Assembly: GCA_017163975.1 (NCBI GenBank)
Contig: JAFFSR010000136.1
Location: forward strand, 10,661,501 to 10,725,500
Direction of reading: 5' to 3'
Source: Anastatus disparis
Lineage: Eukaryota > Arthropoda > Insecta > Hymenoptera > Eupelmidae
DNA: 64,000 nucleotides
The translations under genes and the position numbers were made by a program. Below are positions 1-13,600 of this stretch, piece after piece. Positions within the stretch are counted from its first letter, which is position 1. Every line of letters begins with the position of its first letter. The notes under the pieces were generated by a model. It was given only the letters and a program-made list of their open reading frames with translations. It did not search any database and was not told where the DNA came from.

Positions 1-1316
1 TGAATAGTTTCGTACCAAGGGTTACTACAAAAGGTATTTTAAGTGTCACAATAATACAAAACAGATTGAAACATTTAATTTTAATTATAATAGCACGCAA
101 AAGTAAAATAAATTGCAATTTTTCTGTTGATATTCATCAAAAGTTATTCAATCACTGTGAATTAAATATGCTTCATAATATAAAACCAAAGGTTTCCAGT
201 TTTTTTTCTTCAAACTAATTATAAATGTTTCAAAAAAAAAAAAATAAAGTGTTTAGATTTTACAATAATCCATATAGTATTCATGTTTTTACTAATAGCA
301 AAAACTAAATTTTTCCATAATTTTTAGATACTTTTTAATGTTAAATGTCTTGATAATTAAATACAAATTTTTTTACTAATAAAATAAAGAAGTTTAGGTA
401 CTAAACTGGTAGATATATCTCGTATTTAACGACAATTGGAAAGTGAAAGATTTTGCTGTACTTTTAAATTTTATTGACTTTTAGCCCACGTTGGGATCAT
501 ATTTTGTTGCTTGGAATTATTACTATGATTTTGAATTTTTCTCAAACTTTTAGACACTCTACAAAGTCCCTCAGGCCTACTCAGAAGCTCGTAAATTATT
601 CATCTTACATTTAAATGAAGAATAACTTGATTTATAGGAGCTTTACATTGCTTTACGGATAAATAATCAATTTGCCGTTTATTTAATGGCTCTACTAAAA
701 AAGAAAAGTAAGAAAGAAAAATATTTTATAAATATTTCTGCGTAGTTTTTATAGCAGACTCGTAAATCCTACAAATTCTTCGCTACCTTGATGACTATAT
801 TATATTGACTAATTTTTTTATAGAAATCTACATCTTCTCGTTGACAAAGAAAACGAAGAAAAATAAATAGTTATTTGCAATGAATCTACAAGAAAATTTC
901 AATTATTAGCTCCGTTATCTTAATCTATTTGAAGTTTATATTGTAAGTTCATCTAGTCTTATATCTTTCAATAAGGCAGGAGTTTTATCTTTATTTATGT
1001 ATTTACAGTTTCGTATTATTCATTTCGCTCGTGCAAGGCTTTGACTTATACAACTCGTAGCGACAAGTATCAAGTCGGACGATGCGAAATTTTGACTTGT
1101 CAACTGAATCATAACAACAGTTGCTCCTCAACTTGTTGCACAAAAAGCAAAACTGTATTGCCTAGTGATATATATATAGAGATATCAGTGTTATTGTTCT
1201 GCTCATAGTCAAGTGAGGTTAAAAAGTAAATCCTTCAACGCGAACAGAGGATATGTACATTATTTTGTTTAAAATTGATTGACGATTACTCGTACGTTCA
1301 CGCATACGAATGGACG
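1..1316. other. AT-rich flank left of the Oatp gene
   Basis: No coding frame, RNA gene or repeat that I can support. The part nearest 1316 may be Oatp 3' UTR. The block 1020-1190 is less AT-biased than its surroundings but shows no recognisable motif. Confidence 0.5.
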
Positions 1317-1322
1317 TTTATT
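1317..1322 (-). terminator. Candidate polyadenylation signal of Oatp
   Basis: AATAAA on the minus strand about 77 nt past the stop codon. It is the first canonical hexamer downstream. In such AT-rich sequence the motif is frequent, so this could be chance; further copies occur downstream (for example near 990-1000). Confidence 0.35.
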
Positions 1323-1398
1323 AGAATAAAAATAAAGACGTAAAGTTGTTTCTGGCATTGTTCAATTGCCGAAAACTGAGACCCAAACAAAGCCAACA

Positions 1399-1685
1399 TT
1401 AAAGCTTTCGATTAAATGTATCAGAGACAATCGAAGATGAATTAGTGATGACGTCAGGCTCAGGATCTGACAGAAGAGCTTGCCTTGTGTCGGAAACATC
1501 AGGAACACTTTTTGAATCCTGAGAAGTATGCGTCGTCGTTAAAGATTCAGTCTCTTCGAGATTCGTAGATTTAGTCACCACGGTCGGCGAAGAGATCAGC
1601 GACTCGGGTGTAGGAACCTCGGTATTTGGCAAATGCGTTTGTTCACCTTCATTTCCATGCGGATGATGAGGTTTTTCTTCAAACA
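1399..1685 (-). CDS. Oatp30B: Oatp terminal exon: cytoplasmic tail and stop
   Basis: Acceptor TTTTATAG (AG at 1687-1686), then FEEKPHHPHGNEGEQ and a Ser/Thr/Pro/Glu-rich hydrophilic tail ending FNRKL and TAA (1401-1399). The tail has no membrane segment and does not end in an obvious PDZ ligand. The 3' UTR continues leftward. Confidence 0.85.
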
Positions 1686-4600
1686 CTATAAAAATAAAAT
1701 TTGTTTATCAATAATTTAAAAAAAAATACGTCTTTTTTAGAGTTTTTAGAGGAGAACTTACATTTATCCAGGCTAATAATAGAGCCAACAAGTTCGTTAA
1801 CAGTGAGTGTAGGCATCTGCTCTTCAAGTTGTCTTCTTCTTCTTACTAGCCACCAATCAACAAGAAACAATGCCAATGCTAAAATCTTAATACCACAGCA
1901 CAGACCAACATACCTGAACATAATAAAATATATTATTATTCTTATCACAATCAGATGTTTATTTATTTTATCAATTTATTGGTAAATTACCTATATCTAA
2001 ATTGCTCTATATCATATAGAAGACAACGTCCACCCTTTTCTCCGCAAGTGCTCTTCCATAGTAAACAAGTGGAATCAATAAGATTACCAAATAAAATTGG
2101 TGCTGGTATATAACCAAATAATCTAAATATTACAAACTGCATGCCCAAGGCAAATGATCGTTCTTCTTCTGACACAGATCTGCAAATAGAAATAAATCAT
2201 ATATCATCATTGCAATATTAAAAATAAGAAATAATTTCCAAAATTTATACCTTAAAACTATCATTAGTAGCGGCATTTGAGTTACAGCCACGACAAATGT
2301 CATAAAGAAGAGCAAAATAAGAAATGGAAATATTGTTTTACAGGGCGATGTGCATGGACCAGCCGTTGCAACGGGCACCACTGTTACTTCAGCAAATTCA
2401 GGAGCTGCCGGTGGAACCACTGTTAAATTTCCGTGTATACCTGGAAAAAAATTTGTTTTCATTAGTTTATAGTAATATATTATTGATAGTTTACAATTCA
2501 GTGTGATAAATATACATATCAATAGTTAACTTACAAGCACAGTTGGTAAAGTTCGATTTTGAACTGAAGGCAGTGCAGCCAGCATGACAAGGGCTGAAGT
2601 ATGTAAGGCCGTTGTTGCCGCAAACTGGTTCGACGTCGTTCATACGGCATTCGCAACCAAAGTTGCAGGCGGCAGTGAGATTAACCTGAAATGGTTCAGG
2701 GCCCTTGGTGCTGCTGTTAAAGTAAGGAATGGTGGTCCCCGCCATTTTGACATTATCGCAACCTAGGAAGAACAATAAACCGTAGCACACGAGACATATT
2801 ACATTGGATACGAGGACAAACTGCACTGCGCCCTTAGGCCTTAATTCGAGTCTCTTGAGAATACAGCCGCCGAAAAATATACCAATACACGCGCCTGGAA
2901 TGGCTATTGAGCCGGTGAAAATTGAGGCTTGGCTTTTACCCAGACTGAATTGCGTCTCTAAATATTTTGGTAAGAAAACCACGAAACCGGATACTATTAC
3001 AAGCTCCATACAAGCACCAAGACAAGTCACTACGTATACTGGATTGCATACAAGTCTCCACATACTTCGCGGAATGTCTGAAAATTTTAATGTAAACTGT
3101 TTATTAAATTGTCTTATAAATTTCTATTTTTAACAAATTTTTTTACAAAAATAGATATTTACAAAATACAATATCAGTAAAATTTTTTAACTTAAAACTT
3201 TATGTTGCATAAATATAAAGATTTAAAATGTTTGAAATTCATTTAATTTTTTAATCAAAGTCACTTTTAAATGTCAATTATACAAATTTTTACCTTTCAC
3301 ATCTTTTCCATAACCGCTGTCATCAGTTGTTTGAGTTTTTTTTATATCTTTGCTCTGTTCTTTTTCCTTATTACTTGATTGTTTACTCTTTTCAATGATC
3401 TTTATTTTTTCTTTTTCTCTTTGCAAAGTTTTAGGAAAACTGAAAAATGGAATCGCCACCAATATTAAGAGTAATCCACAGATCAAAAAACCACCCCACC
3501 ACATTCCGACCCATCGGTGATCGCCGGGATCTAATTAGACAAATAATTGTTATTAGAAAGATGAAATAAAAAGTATTCATTTATGAAAAATATATATTAC
3601 CAATACTGATGATACTTGAAGTGAAAGAATCCATATGAAAGGATAAAAGATAAGCTCCTAAAAGGAATCCTAAAACTGGTCCAAAGGCAGCCATACTATA
3701 CATACATCCTGAAAAAAGAACACATTTTCAAATTTTAAATTGTTTACATAAAATTTTAAAAATATTATTAATTTTTATAAGCACTTGTTTGTACTAATAA
3801 AGATAGTAAATCAATGATGGATTCTTTGTTTTAAATATGGTTATTATAATTTGATTATTTATTATTTCATAAAAATTTAAATTTATTGATTAATCATTAC
3901 AAGCTTTTTTACAATCAGTTGGCAAACAAGTCTCATGTTTTTTTATAAATCTAAAATTATGAATTTTCTATGAAGAAAAATTGAAAATAAATCTATTTAT
4001 AAAATATTTATCATTCTTTAAAAAAATTCTTTGCAGAAATTAATAATTTATAATAGCAAGATAAACAAATGTATCTTTGTAAAGTGTTGAATAGTCGTTT
4101 TTAAGCCATGAGCTTTAATGGTTTGTAAAGTAAGTTGTTTAATGGTATTTATACAAGACATGCTTACCAATATAGAGCGAAGCACTTTCCGGCCTTACGT
4201 GGTCGTCTATATACGTAGTGCCAAGAGTAAACAAAGGAGAACCCCCACAACCTAATAAAAGCTGAGCCACAACAAAGAGCATAACTGGACCAGCAGTCGA
4301 CGGTGAGCCCTGGATACAGTTGTCTCCTCTTAAATTATTATGCGGAGCTAGAGGAGGCGACGACAAGCCAGTGGATAGTCGACCTAAACAACAAACATGT
4401 ACATAATTAGTATGTTCTTTGAAAATTTTACATTTTATTAAAAATTATTTTATAAATGATTTATTTAAAAACAAAAAATCAAATTAACATTTTACTATAA
4501 ATTATTTGCTAAATCATTTATTTTTATGTATACTTTTTTTTCATTATAATAGTAACAATTTGACTTTTAACTTTAATTTTAGTTCTTAATCTTTATCATT

Positions 4601-7600
4601 AATAATAATTTAATGAACTAATCTAAACTAATTTTTCAGTTTTAAGAAAATTAATATTTTTTTGTACGTATTCTTTTTAATGAAATGACAACCCATGGCA
4701 TCTGGTAAATATAACTCCATAAATATTAATTTAAGTAATAAATTTTCTCATGCTGTTCACAGGCTATAAAAGCTAATAGTTACAATACATAAATAATTAT
4801 TGTTGTACTAATATTTCTTAAGTTTATATGCTTTTTGATTAAATTGATCTAAATAAAAAGTAACTCACCCAAGCCCATGTCTTGTTCCCTCAATGATATC
4901 CCACGACAAATATTATCTGAATTGGAATTATTAACGGTGGTCGTAAGATTAGGCTCAGCTGTGAAATGTGGCACCATAAATATCATTGAGCCAAGACCCA
5001 TAATTACAGCACCTACAAATTACGCACAATATCATTCAATTAGTTTGTTTTTTTCTTTTTTTCAATATAGTAGCACTGATGATTCATTTGTCTTGGAATA
5101 TAAAAAAATATCAAAGTTTTATTTACCAATAGCTATCCAAACGGGAATGTGCCTACGACTGCCAAGATAACTAACAAAAATGACCGTAATAACATTTCCT
5201 ATTTCATAGGAACTTGCTATGAGGCCAGAAAGACTTGATGGTATCTCGAACCTCTTTTCAATTGTTGTAATAACTGAATTAATATAGCCAGAACTTAGTG
5301 CCTGCTGCAACGTAACTAGGAACGACAAAAGGAACACGAACACCTGCCGAACAAACGTTTTACATTTTTATTCATTTATTACATTTTTAATTATTATATT
5401 TTCTTAATATTTTCATTTTTCTTTCATCATACAACGCTCACATAAAAGAAGGGTAACAAATGTTGAGAATAAAAAGATATCAGAATTTTATATGAAAACT
5501 AGGAAACAATGTAAAATATACTAAATGTTTTTTTCCATTTATTAATTGTATGAATTTAAAAAAAAAAACAAGTTTTTAATGAAGAAGAACGTCGCAATTT
5601 TTGCAAGTAATGCCTATAAATATACTCATCGGTGACTGTTATTGTACCGTTAAAATGATGATTCAGAAAAGTATTGTAAATCTTATTAAATGTTTTCTAT
5701 TTAGGAATAAATTAATATTCTAATATATATGTCTAACCTTATAAATGATTTTGAGGTAAAAGATTAGTTTCAAATTACTTTTTTTTTGCTACGCTCAATC
5801 TTTTTTATCAATCGTTTTTCGTTTTAATAAATAAAGTTGGAATTCACATTCTGCAAAAAAAGAGTTTTGAAAACATTAACCGGAATATTTGGTTAGGAAA
5901 ATTTCAGACTCGAATAGCAATGCAAAGCAAAACGCTCAAATATCATTGTATATGTAGTTAAAAAAAGGAAAAAAAAAGAAAAATGAATAGCTCGCGTGTA
6001 AGGAAAGAATTGAAGGAAATAAGCGAATTCTTGACATATAATAAGTTGTTTGATTGGAATTGTATGAAAGAAAAGAATCGAGTTGAAATAAAAGAGTACG
6101 TAATAAACGATACGACGTACGCGCGTATTTTTCTTATTTTTTTTTTAAGACACGCACATACTTTGGATATAAAAGGTGAGTAAGAACTTTTTAGTTTTGT
6201 ATACGCATGTATACGTTATTGCGCTTGTCGCAACAAAGCGAAGGACTTGAACGTTTTATATCGGTTAGTTGGTTAGTTGCGCTAATACATGTCGCGATGT
6301 ACGTAGAGAAAATGTGAGGAGAATGTTTATGTATTGTCTTTTAACTGTACCTTTATTCCAGCAAATTTTTGGATATACGCAGGTCTACAGCTTAGGATAC
6401 CACAGTCCTTTGAATCTGGATTTATCGGCGGAGTTTGTGCTCTCTCCTTTTCTGGCCTGTTGACATAATGCAATAATTACATATTTTTAGGATTAAGCGT
6501 CTCATATTTTAATATACTTTATGATTTTTGCTCCTTATTTATTATTGCCTGTCATTTTTTTAATACTTTCATGAATTTACACGTTTTTTCTTATTAAAGT
6601 ATATTTTAAAATTTTAATAAGTTTTCTTTATTAATTCGTTCTTTGTATTAGTAGCATTATGTTTCATTTGATTTTACAAAAAGATTTGTAATATTTTTTT
6701 TAATGAAATGCTGACAATCATTATTACAATAATGTAACTATAATTATAATTTCAAGTTGAAAAAATTGGAAAATTAAAAGACTATTAACAATTAGAATGC
6801 GGTATATTTAAAATAAAAAAAAAAAACAAGAAATGTAATAAAATGTCTTATTTCACTTTTCCCACATCTAGTGTGCGCTAAGAAAACACAAAGTAGATCA
6901 AGGATTCGAGTAACCTACACCTCGGTAACATTTTCAACGGCTTAGAATCATTCGTATTCTCAAAAAAAAGAGAAAAAAAAAGAAATAATGCGTTACATAC
7001 TCTTTAAAGATTAACAAAGTTATATCTTATGCAATTCGTGGCGGTGCAAATTTTCTCAACACTTTTGTTCTTGACCTCGTACTTTGCTAACCACTTTCTT
7101 TCTTTTACAACTAGCGTATACACCTTTTACCAATGACAGTTCTCGGATCGAAATTTTTAAACTATATACATTGTAGATTTTGGTTTTGAAGTAATAAAAA
7201 TTTTAATCTAATATAAAAATAATTTATACATTAAAAAAATTATTATTAAAAATTCCAACATAATGGAAAAATTTTGATTTTTATTGTGCTTTTAAGAGTG
7301 CAAACATTATATTATTAAAAAATCTAATAATATTCGTACTTGCACTTAATTACAAAAAATAGTTAAATAACAAAATAACAATAAGGCAAGTATTTAAAAT
7401 TACCAGTATCGCATCCATCAAAATCATTCCTGCTAAACCAAAGTCTTTATTTTTCTACACGAATCTCTTAAAAAAAGTCCTCAAAACCATAATTTGCTTC
7501 AATCAGATAAAAAGTATAATATACAAAAAAGAATAAAAAAGTTAGCTTAAAGATTGTTGAGACAGTCTCGAATCTCGAGAAGTAGCAAGAAAATATTATA

Positions 7601-10600
7601 TTTAAAAAATGACGTTAAAGCGATAAGCGATCTCCTTTTAACTCACGCACGCTTTTACACGCGTATATACATAAACACACATACACGCTTATACGGAAAT
7701 TGCGTTTGCAAGGATGTAAAAGATTTGAAATTTTCTATATGAGTTTGTCAAGTATGCGTGTATTTATGAAAGGTTATGTATAAAATTCTTTCGAGCCAAA
7801 GAATGATATTACACATATTATATAGGAGCTTATTTAGTATTCAAAACTGTTCCGGGTTTATATACTTTCGAATCGTGAAATCTTATATACATATTTTAAT
7901 GTGGCGCTAAAGCGGAATATTATTACGAGACGGACCTTCATTTTATTAATCTTTTTTTTTTCTATTAAATTTTGGCCCAACCATACTTATTCATATTATA
8001 CTAACCAAATTCGTTTAATATCAAATGCTACTGCTACAATTTGATATATTATCACGTTTGCAATAGATTTTACTCAACATTTTTATTATTTTCTTTTTTT
8101 TCTGCTTTTCTTTGCTTGTTTTCTTTACGCAGACTCACACACACACACATTTAGAATAGGCCTGTTGATTATTGCGTGGGATTTAATTCTACCGTTACCA
8201 TTACTCATGTTATGCTCTTAAAGCCAAGCTACTTACTTTATTATTTATAATACTTAGAATTTTTCATTCCAACACATGAGCTCGTACGTTTTTAAATGCT
8301 AGAACTTAATTACCGATGAAAAATTATCTCGTAAATAATCGTTAATGAATATTACTAATATCCTATTTTTTTTTATTAATATACTTAAATAGATGATTTT
8401 ATTAACACTTTTAGAGTTTTTTATGTTCAAAGTAAATTAATACAGATAAATCTACTTTTGAATAGTTTTTTAAACACCTTAAATTATAAAATGTTAATCT
8501 GGTTATTAATTTAATAAAATCATTCGGATTACTTAATGATTAAATAAGACAAAAGATATAAATAAATATCATTTGTAAAATATAGGGCGATCCACCGTTA
8601 AGCAATATAATATAAAATAGATTCTTCATATTGTTTTTTAGGTTTTATAATGAATTAATATAATGTGTAATTATTCTAATTCAGAATTGTAACACTTTGA
8701 AACGTGTAGCTTTTTATATAGAGGCTTAAAAGTAATATTTTTTCAAATTTATATAAGAGTATAAAAAAGCTATTCTGAATCTGTAAAAAAAGTTATTTTA
8801 AACTCATACTTTATTATAAATTCATAAAATAAGAATTGCATGTTGTAATTGATTCCCAAGAGAAAAAGCTAAGTAACAATAGTAAAAGCATATTGTAACT
8901 GGAATAAAACTCGGCTTGTCTAATGAAAAAAAAACAAAAGAAATAAGTTGTTTTACATGCTCGTACAAAACAAAACATGAATCATGAAAATTTAACTTAA
9001 TTAATGCACAGTAAGAGCGAACGTTTTATTAATTAATCAAAAGTTAAATATAAATTTTAGCGTTATTAGTAAATAAGTTTAGAAATTTTAATATTATTTT
9101 CCATTACCTGTCTACTACCATGGAAGCACTTGGATTCCTGCTGTGACATTTGATGATAAAATCTCTGAAAAAATGCAAAAAAAATACGAAATAAAGCATG
9201 AGTATGATGTGCAACAATGTCAAATGATGTGATTTGTGTGTTATTAAAATTAATATTTTGTTAATTATTTAATATTAAAGGTTACAGCGTATAGACTAAG
9301 AGAGAAACATTTATGAAGACATACAATTACAATAACGTGATTGGTCAGAGGTCTAAAGTGGCTCATTCGGTAAAGCGTTGGATTCGTAATCTCGAGGACC
9401 CGAGTTCGATTCCCGCTCTCGGCAACCGATTAACGAGCACCACTGTACGTTACATGTGCTTTTTTTCATAAACACACTAACGACCTCCGTCGCTAACTAG
9501 CATCACAATGATAGCATAAACACAGTGACGTTAAATAAAGTAAAAAAAGAAAAAAATGGATCATGATTATTTAAATTTTCATTTTAAGAAATAATATTTT
9601 AAAATTCAATAAAATTATAAAAATTATAAATTTTTTTGTTAATAAAGACTTGAACTAAGTTAATTATATAGAAATTTCGAAAATCTTTCAAGTACGAAAT
9701 AGTTTACAAGTTCACTTTAAACTGCTAATAAATCATTTATGGAATATTGCCAAAATATTCATTTTAATAGCCATATATTGTCTGCATTGAACCACCTTGT
9801 AGCATTAAATATTCTTAGCAATAAATTATGATCCATTAGTTACTAAGCATTTCTTTTTTTTAAAGTATAATTAAAATTTAATCAACTATTATAAAAAGTT
9901 AAAAGAAATAAAAGAAAACATTACATAATGAAAAACAGACACATTAATATGATACGCGTGTCTGGAACTTTCGGCAGCTGGTGTATTAAAACAAAAAACC
10001 GTCAAGAAATTAAATATGACTTAATCACCTAATTAAAATCGAAGCTCGTGTCTTGGTTATAAGAATATGTAAGAAACAACAACTTTCTATATAGAAGTTA
10101 ACATGTTGATCGCCGAAAATTACTATCACCTTATTATACGATTTATGCAATAAGCTAAGACGTAATTTCAAGACGCATCAGTATTATTAAATATGAAAAA
10201 AAAATTTCCTCTATTTTATCCCAAAACAATATGCATTATATTAAAATTCTACTATATTAGAATAATTTTAAGCTGTATTTAAAAACAATAAGACGATATG
10301 TGAGCGTTTTATGAGAATATAGTTAAAAAAATGTTACTCATCACACACGGCTAGAGAATGACTTACTTTTGCGACGTCAACAACTTTTAGTGAAACCTGG
10401 ATGTGCCACTTTTGAAGAGAATTAAATTTTTTTTAAATACGTAATAAATAATTCCAAATATAATTAATTAATTTTAAATATTAATATTTTGTATTTTAAA
10501 ACAAATTGACTTTTGTAAAATTATTTTATTTCTATTAAATTTTACATGCAAACAAAATCTTGAACATAAAAAGTTGAAAACAAATTTATTGTTCCTATTC

Positions 10601-13600
10601 ATATATTACTTGTTATTAGATTAAAGAGTTGATAATGATAGTATTGAATGTTATTAAAGTTTGTAACAAAATTATTTATTAAATAATTATATCTTCAATA
10701 GTTATCGCCTTCAACCAAATTAAGAATGTTACATCGCAAAGAAAATCGATGATAAGAAATTATTAAAGGTAAAACGGGGCCGAAGAAATATCTAGTGATA
10801 ACTCGGTTAAATTTTTTTAAATCTACAGAACTTGTAAAATTACAGTTTCAACACGAAGTCGTATGTAAAATTGCATTTGTTTTTAAGCACATTAATTTTT
10901 TTTTAAATGATTGATGTTGGAATATTTAAGAATTATTTCTAAGTATATGAACAAAAAAATTAATTGAAAAATACATTTCAATGATTATTGAAAGCGTAAA
11001 ATTATAAATATAGTATTTATTTTTACTTTATTAATTTTATAAAATAATTATAAAATTATATAATATTCTTATTTTTATAAAAAAATAATAAAAAATGAAT
11101 TCAAAGAATTATAAAATAATTTTATATTAAAAGAATTAATAACTTTGAATATAAAAATAAAGTTTAATATTAAAATTATTTTCAAACAAAAAAGTTTTCA
11201 TATTTTTAATAAATGTAATGATTAGTAGATTACATAATTATAAAATATAAAATTCATTATACCGATATCTTAATAAGTGAAGAAATATATGTAAAGCTAG
11301 GACACTTAACATTGAAAAAATTCGAGTTTTTTCTAGTATTATTAAAAAAATCCTATTATTGTATAATAATAATAATAATAATAATAATTCAGCTTAGAAA
11401 TAATTTTGATAATGTTTACCCTGGTAGAAAATTAACCAGCTCGGCTGGTTAGCTTATTAACAGTTAGCTAGATTTATTAACTAAGAAAATAAGTATTTCA
11501 TTGTTAACTTATAGCTGACAACTCGTTAACTAAAAGTAAAATGTTATGGTAATATAGTTTGAAGCTTTGCGCATGCGTGTGAACGATTATAGTAACTATT
11601 ATGCTGTCTCTCTCCTTTTTCTATATAACCGTTAAGAGAGAAAAAGATGGTAAAAGCGAGCAATTCTTTAATATAGTAAAACTTGTTTCTCTCCCTCTCT
11701 TTCTTTTTCTTATGTAGTCTTTGAGAAGTAGAAAGAGAGAGATAGTCAAAACGACTTTAATTCGTTGTAAACGCGTTCCGGTTGAGATTTTATTTTATTC
11801 TTGTGTTTAACACTTATTTAATTATTGCTTATTTTATTTATATGAATTATAATCACGGGAATATATTGTGTTGTGTATGTAAGAGAACAGTGCGTACATT
11901 TTTTTTTATTTATGAATTATCATCACAAGATACTAGTGTCATATACGTAGCAGAAAAAAAGTGTCACTCGCGCACGTAGAAGAAATGACTTACAGTTAAG
12001 GAGATTCATTAACTGTTAAGCCATACTGACTTGGATTCTGCGAAATGCGCGCATCTTAACAGTTAAAATCACACGTATTTAAAATTTTCTGATTTATTTA
12101 ATTCTAAACATTCAGTATGAATGAAATATAAGAAATAAGAAAATAAATAACTAGTTAATAAGTATTATGAAAAATTTTTAATAATAAATACAATGACTAT
12201 AATAAAAGACAATTTTTGTTATTTTTTCCAACATAGACAATCTTAACCTTAATTTATTTGAAGAAACATTAATATAACCCTCAAATTCGATTCGGCTGAA
12301 GTTGAGGGTTGGCAAAAAACGAGTATCAAAAATGTGTATGAATAAAATTGATTACATTCTTTTTTATCTAAACTAACATATGAGCTAAAGTTAATTTGGA
12401 CATTGTGTACACCTACTACTTAGATTTTTTTTATCGTTCTGTCATCTGCGAATGCTTATATATAAACTTTTAGTTCTTAATAGTTAAGAATTGTATTTTT
12501 ACAGCAAAGAATATAAAAATAAAAACCTACAAATACGCGATTCATTAACTGTAAGTCATTTCTTTTCTCAGTGCACAATCTAAAAAAAAGATGCACGCAG
12601 TCCTACGCGAGAGCGAACTAGTACCACTTTTTAAATTATTATTAATTAAACGATTTATTATTTGTTTTTCATAGTGAACTTGCTGCTCGGTATGAAAAAA
12701 GTCGTATATTGTTCTCGGGAGGAACTCGGACTATCGCTGACCGCGTATTCCGCTCTCGCTATATTTCACTTTCTACAATTTTTATTTAATACATATAAAT
12801 ATATGTTATTAATTAATTTCTAGATGGAAGATAGCTAAGAGGGTGAGAATATTGGCGAGGTTTCTGGCTAAGAGGTTAGCTAATATTAAGTTATTTTGTT
12901 TAATATTAGCTAATATCTAGCTGCAAACTATTTTAAAATTCTACCAGGGTATAAAAAATAAAAATAATAAGAAAACAATACTTTGATTAAGGATGTTTAA
13001 TGGTTACGTAAAAGTTAACAGAATGCTTTGAAATTTTGAAATATGATTTATTATATTAAATTAAAGTACCTCAATTCTTTTCCATATTTCATTCCGCATG
13101 TTTTTTCGAGAAATTTAATGTTAAAAATACGAAAAATAACATGGGCTCTTATGGGCGATCTGAGAATCGATTGCGTTTTATATGAATTTTTGTCATAAAA
13201 GTTAACAGATCAAATTAAAATTTAGATATTATGAAAGTATATTATCTAAGGATTCATTTCATATAGTTTTTTATATACCTTTCAGGAAAATTGACAGAGA
13301 TTTCCAAAGTTAAAATTAAAGTAAGAGTTAATTTTTGAAAACCCGCTACTGCTACGTAAGAGATTTGACAACGTAGCGTATATATAACATAAGTTTTGAA
13401 TTGAAAGATAATATTTTTCTGCTAAACTTAACCTACAAATAGAAGCGCTGCGTTGCCAAATTTCATTCAACATATTAATTTATAATAAATTAAATAACAT
13501 TTTAAAATGTTTTATTTATTAAATAAAGACGTTTAAATGTAATTTGAATAATATATTCCATCTCTAAGTGCCATTCAAAGAACTTTTTGTTGAAAAATAT

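Noticed and set aside
9355..9426. Functional tRNA gene at the SINE head
   Set aside because: Cloverleaf is degenerate in the acceptor stem, and the sequence continues into a body shared with 28371-28578, so it is a SINE.
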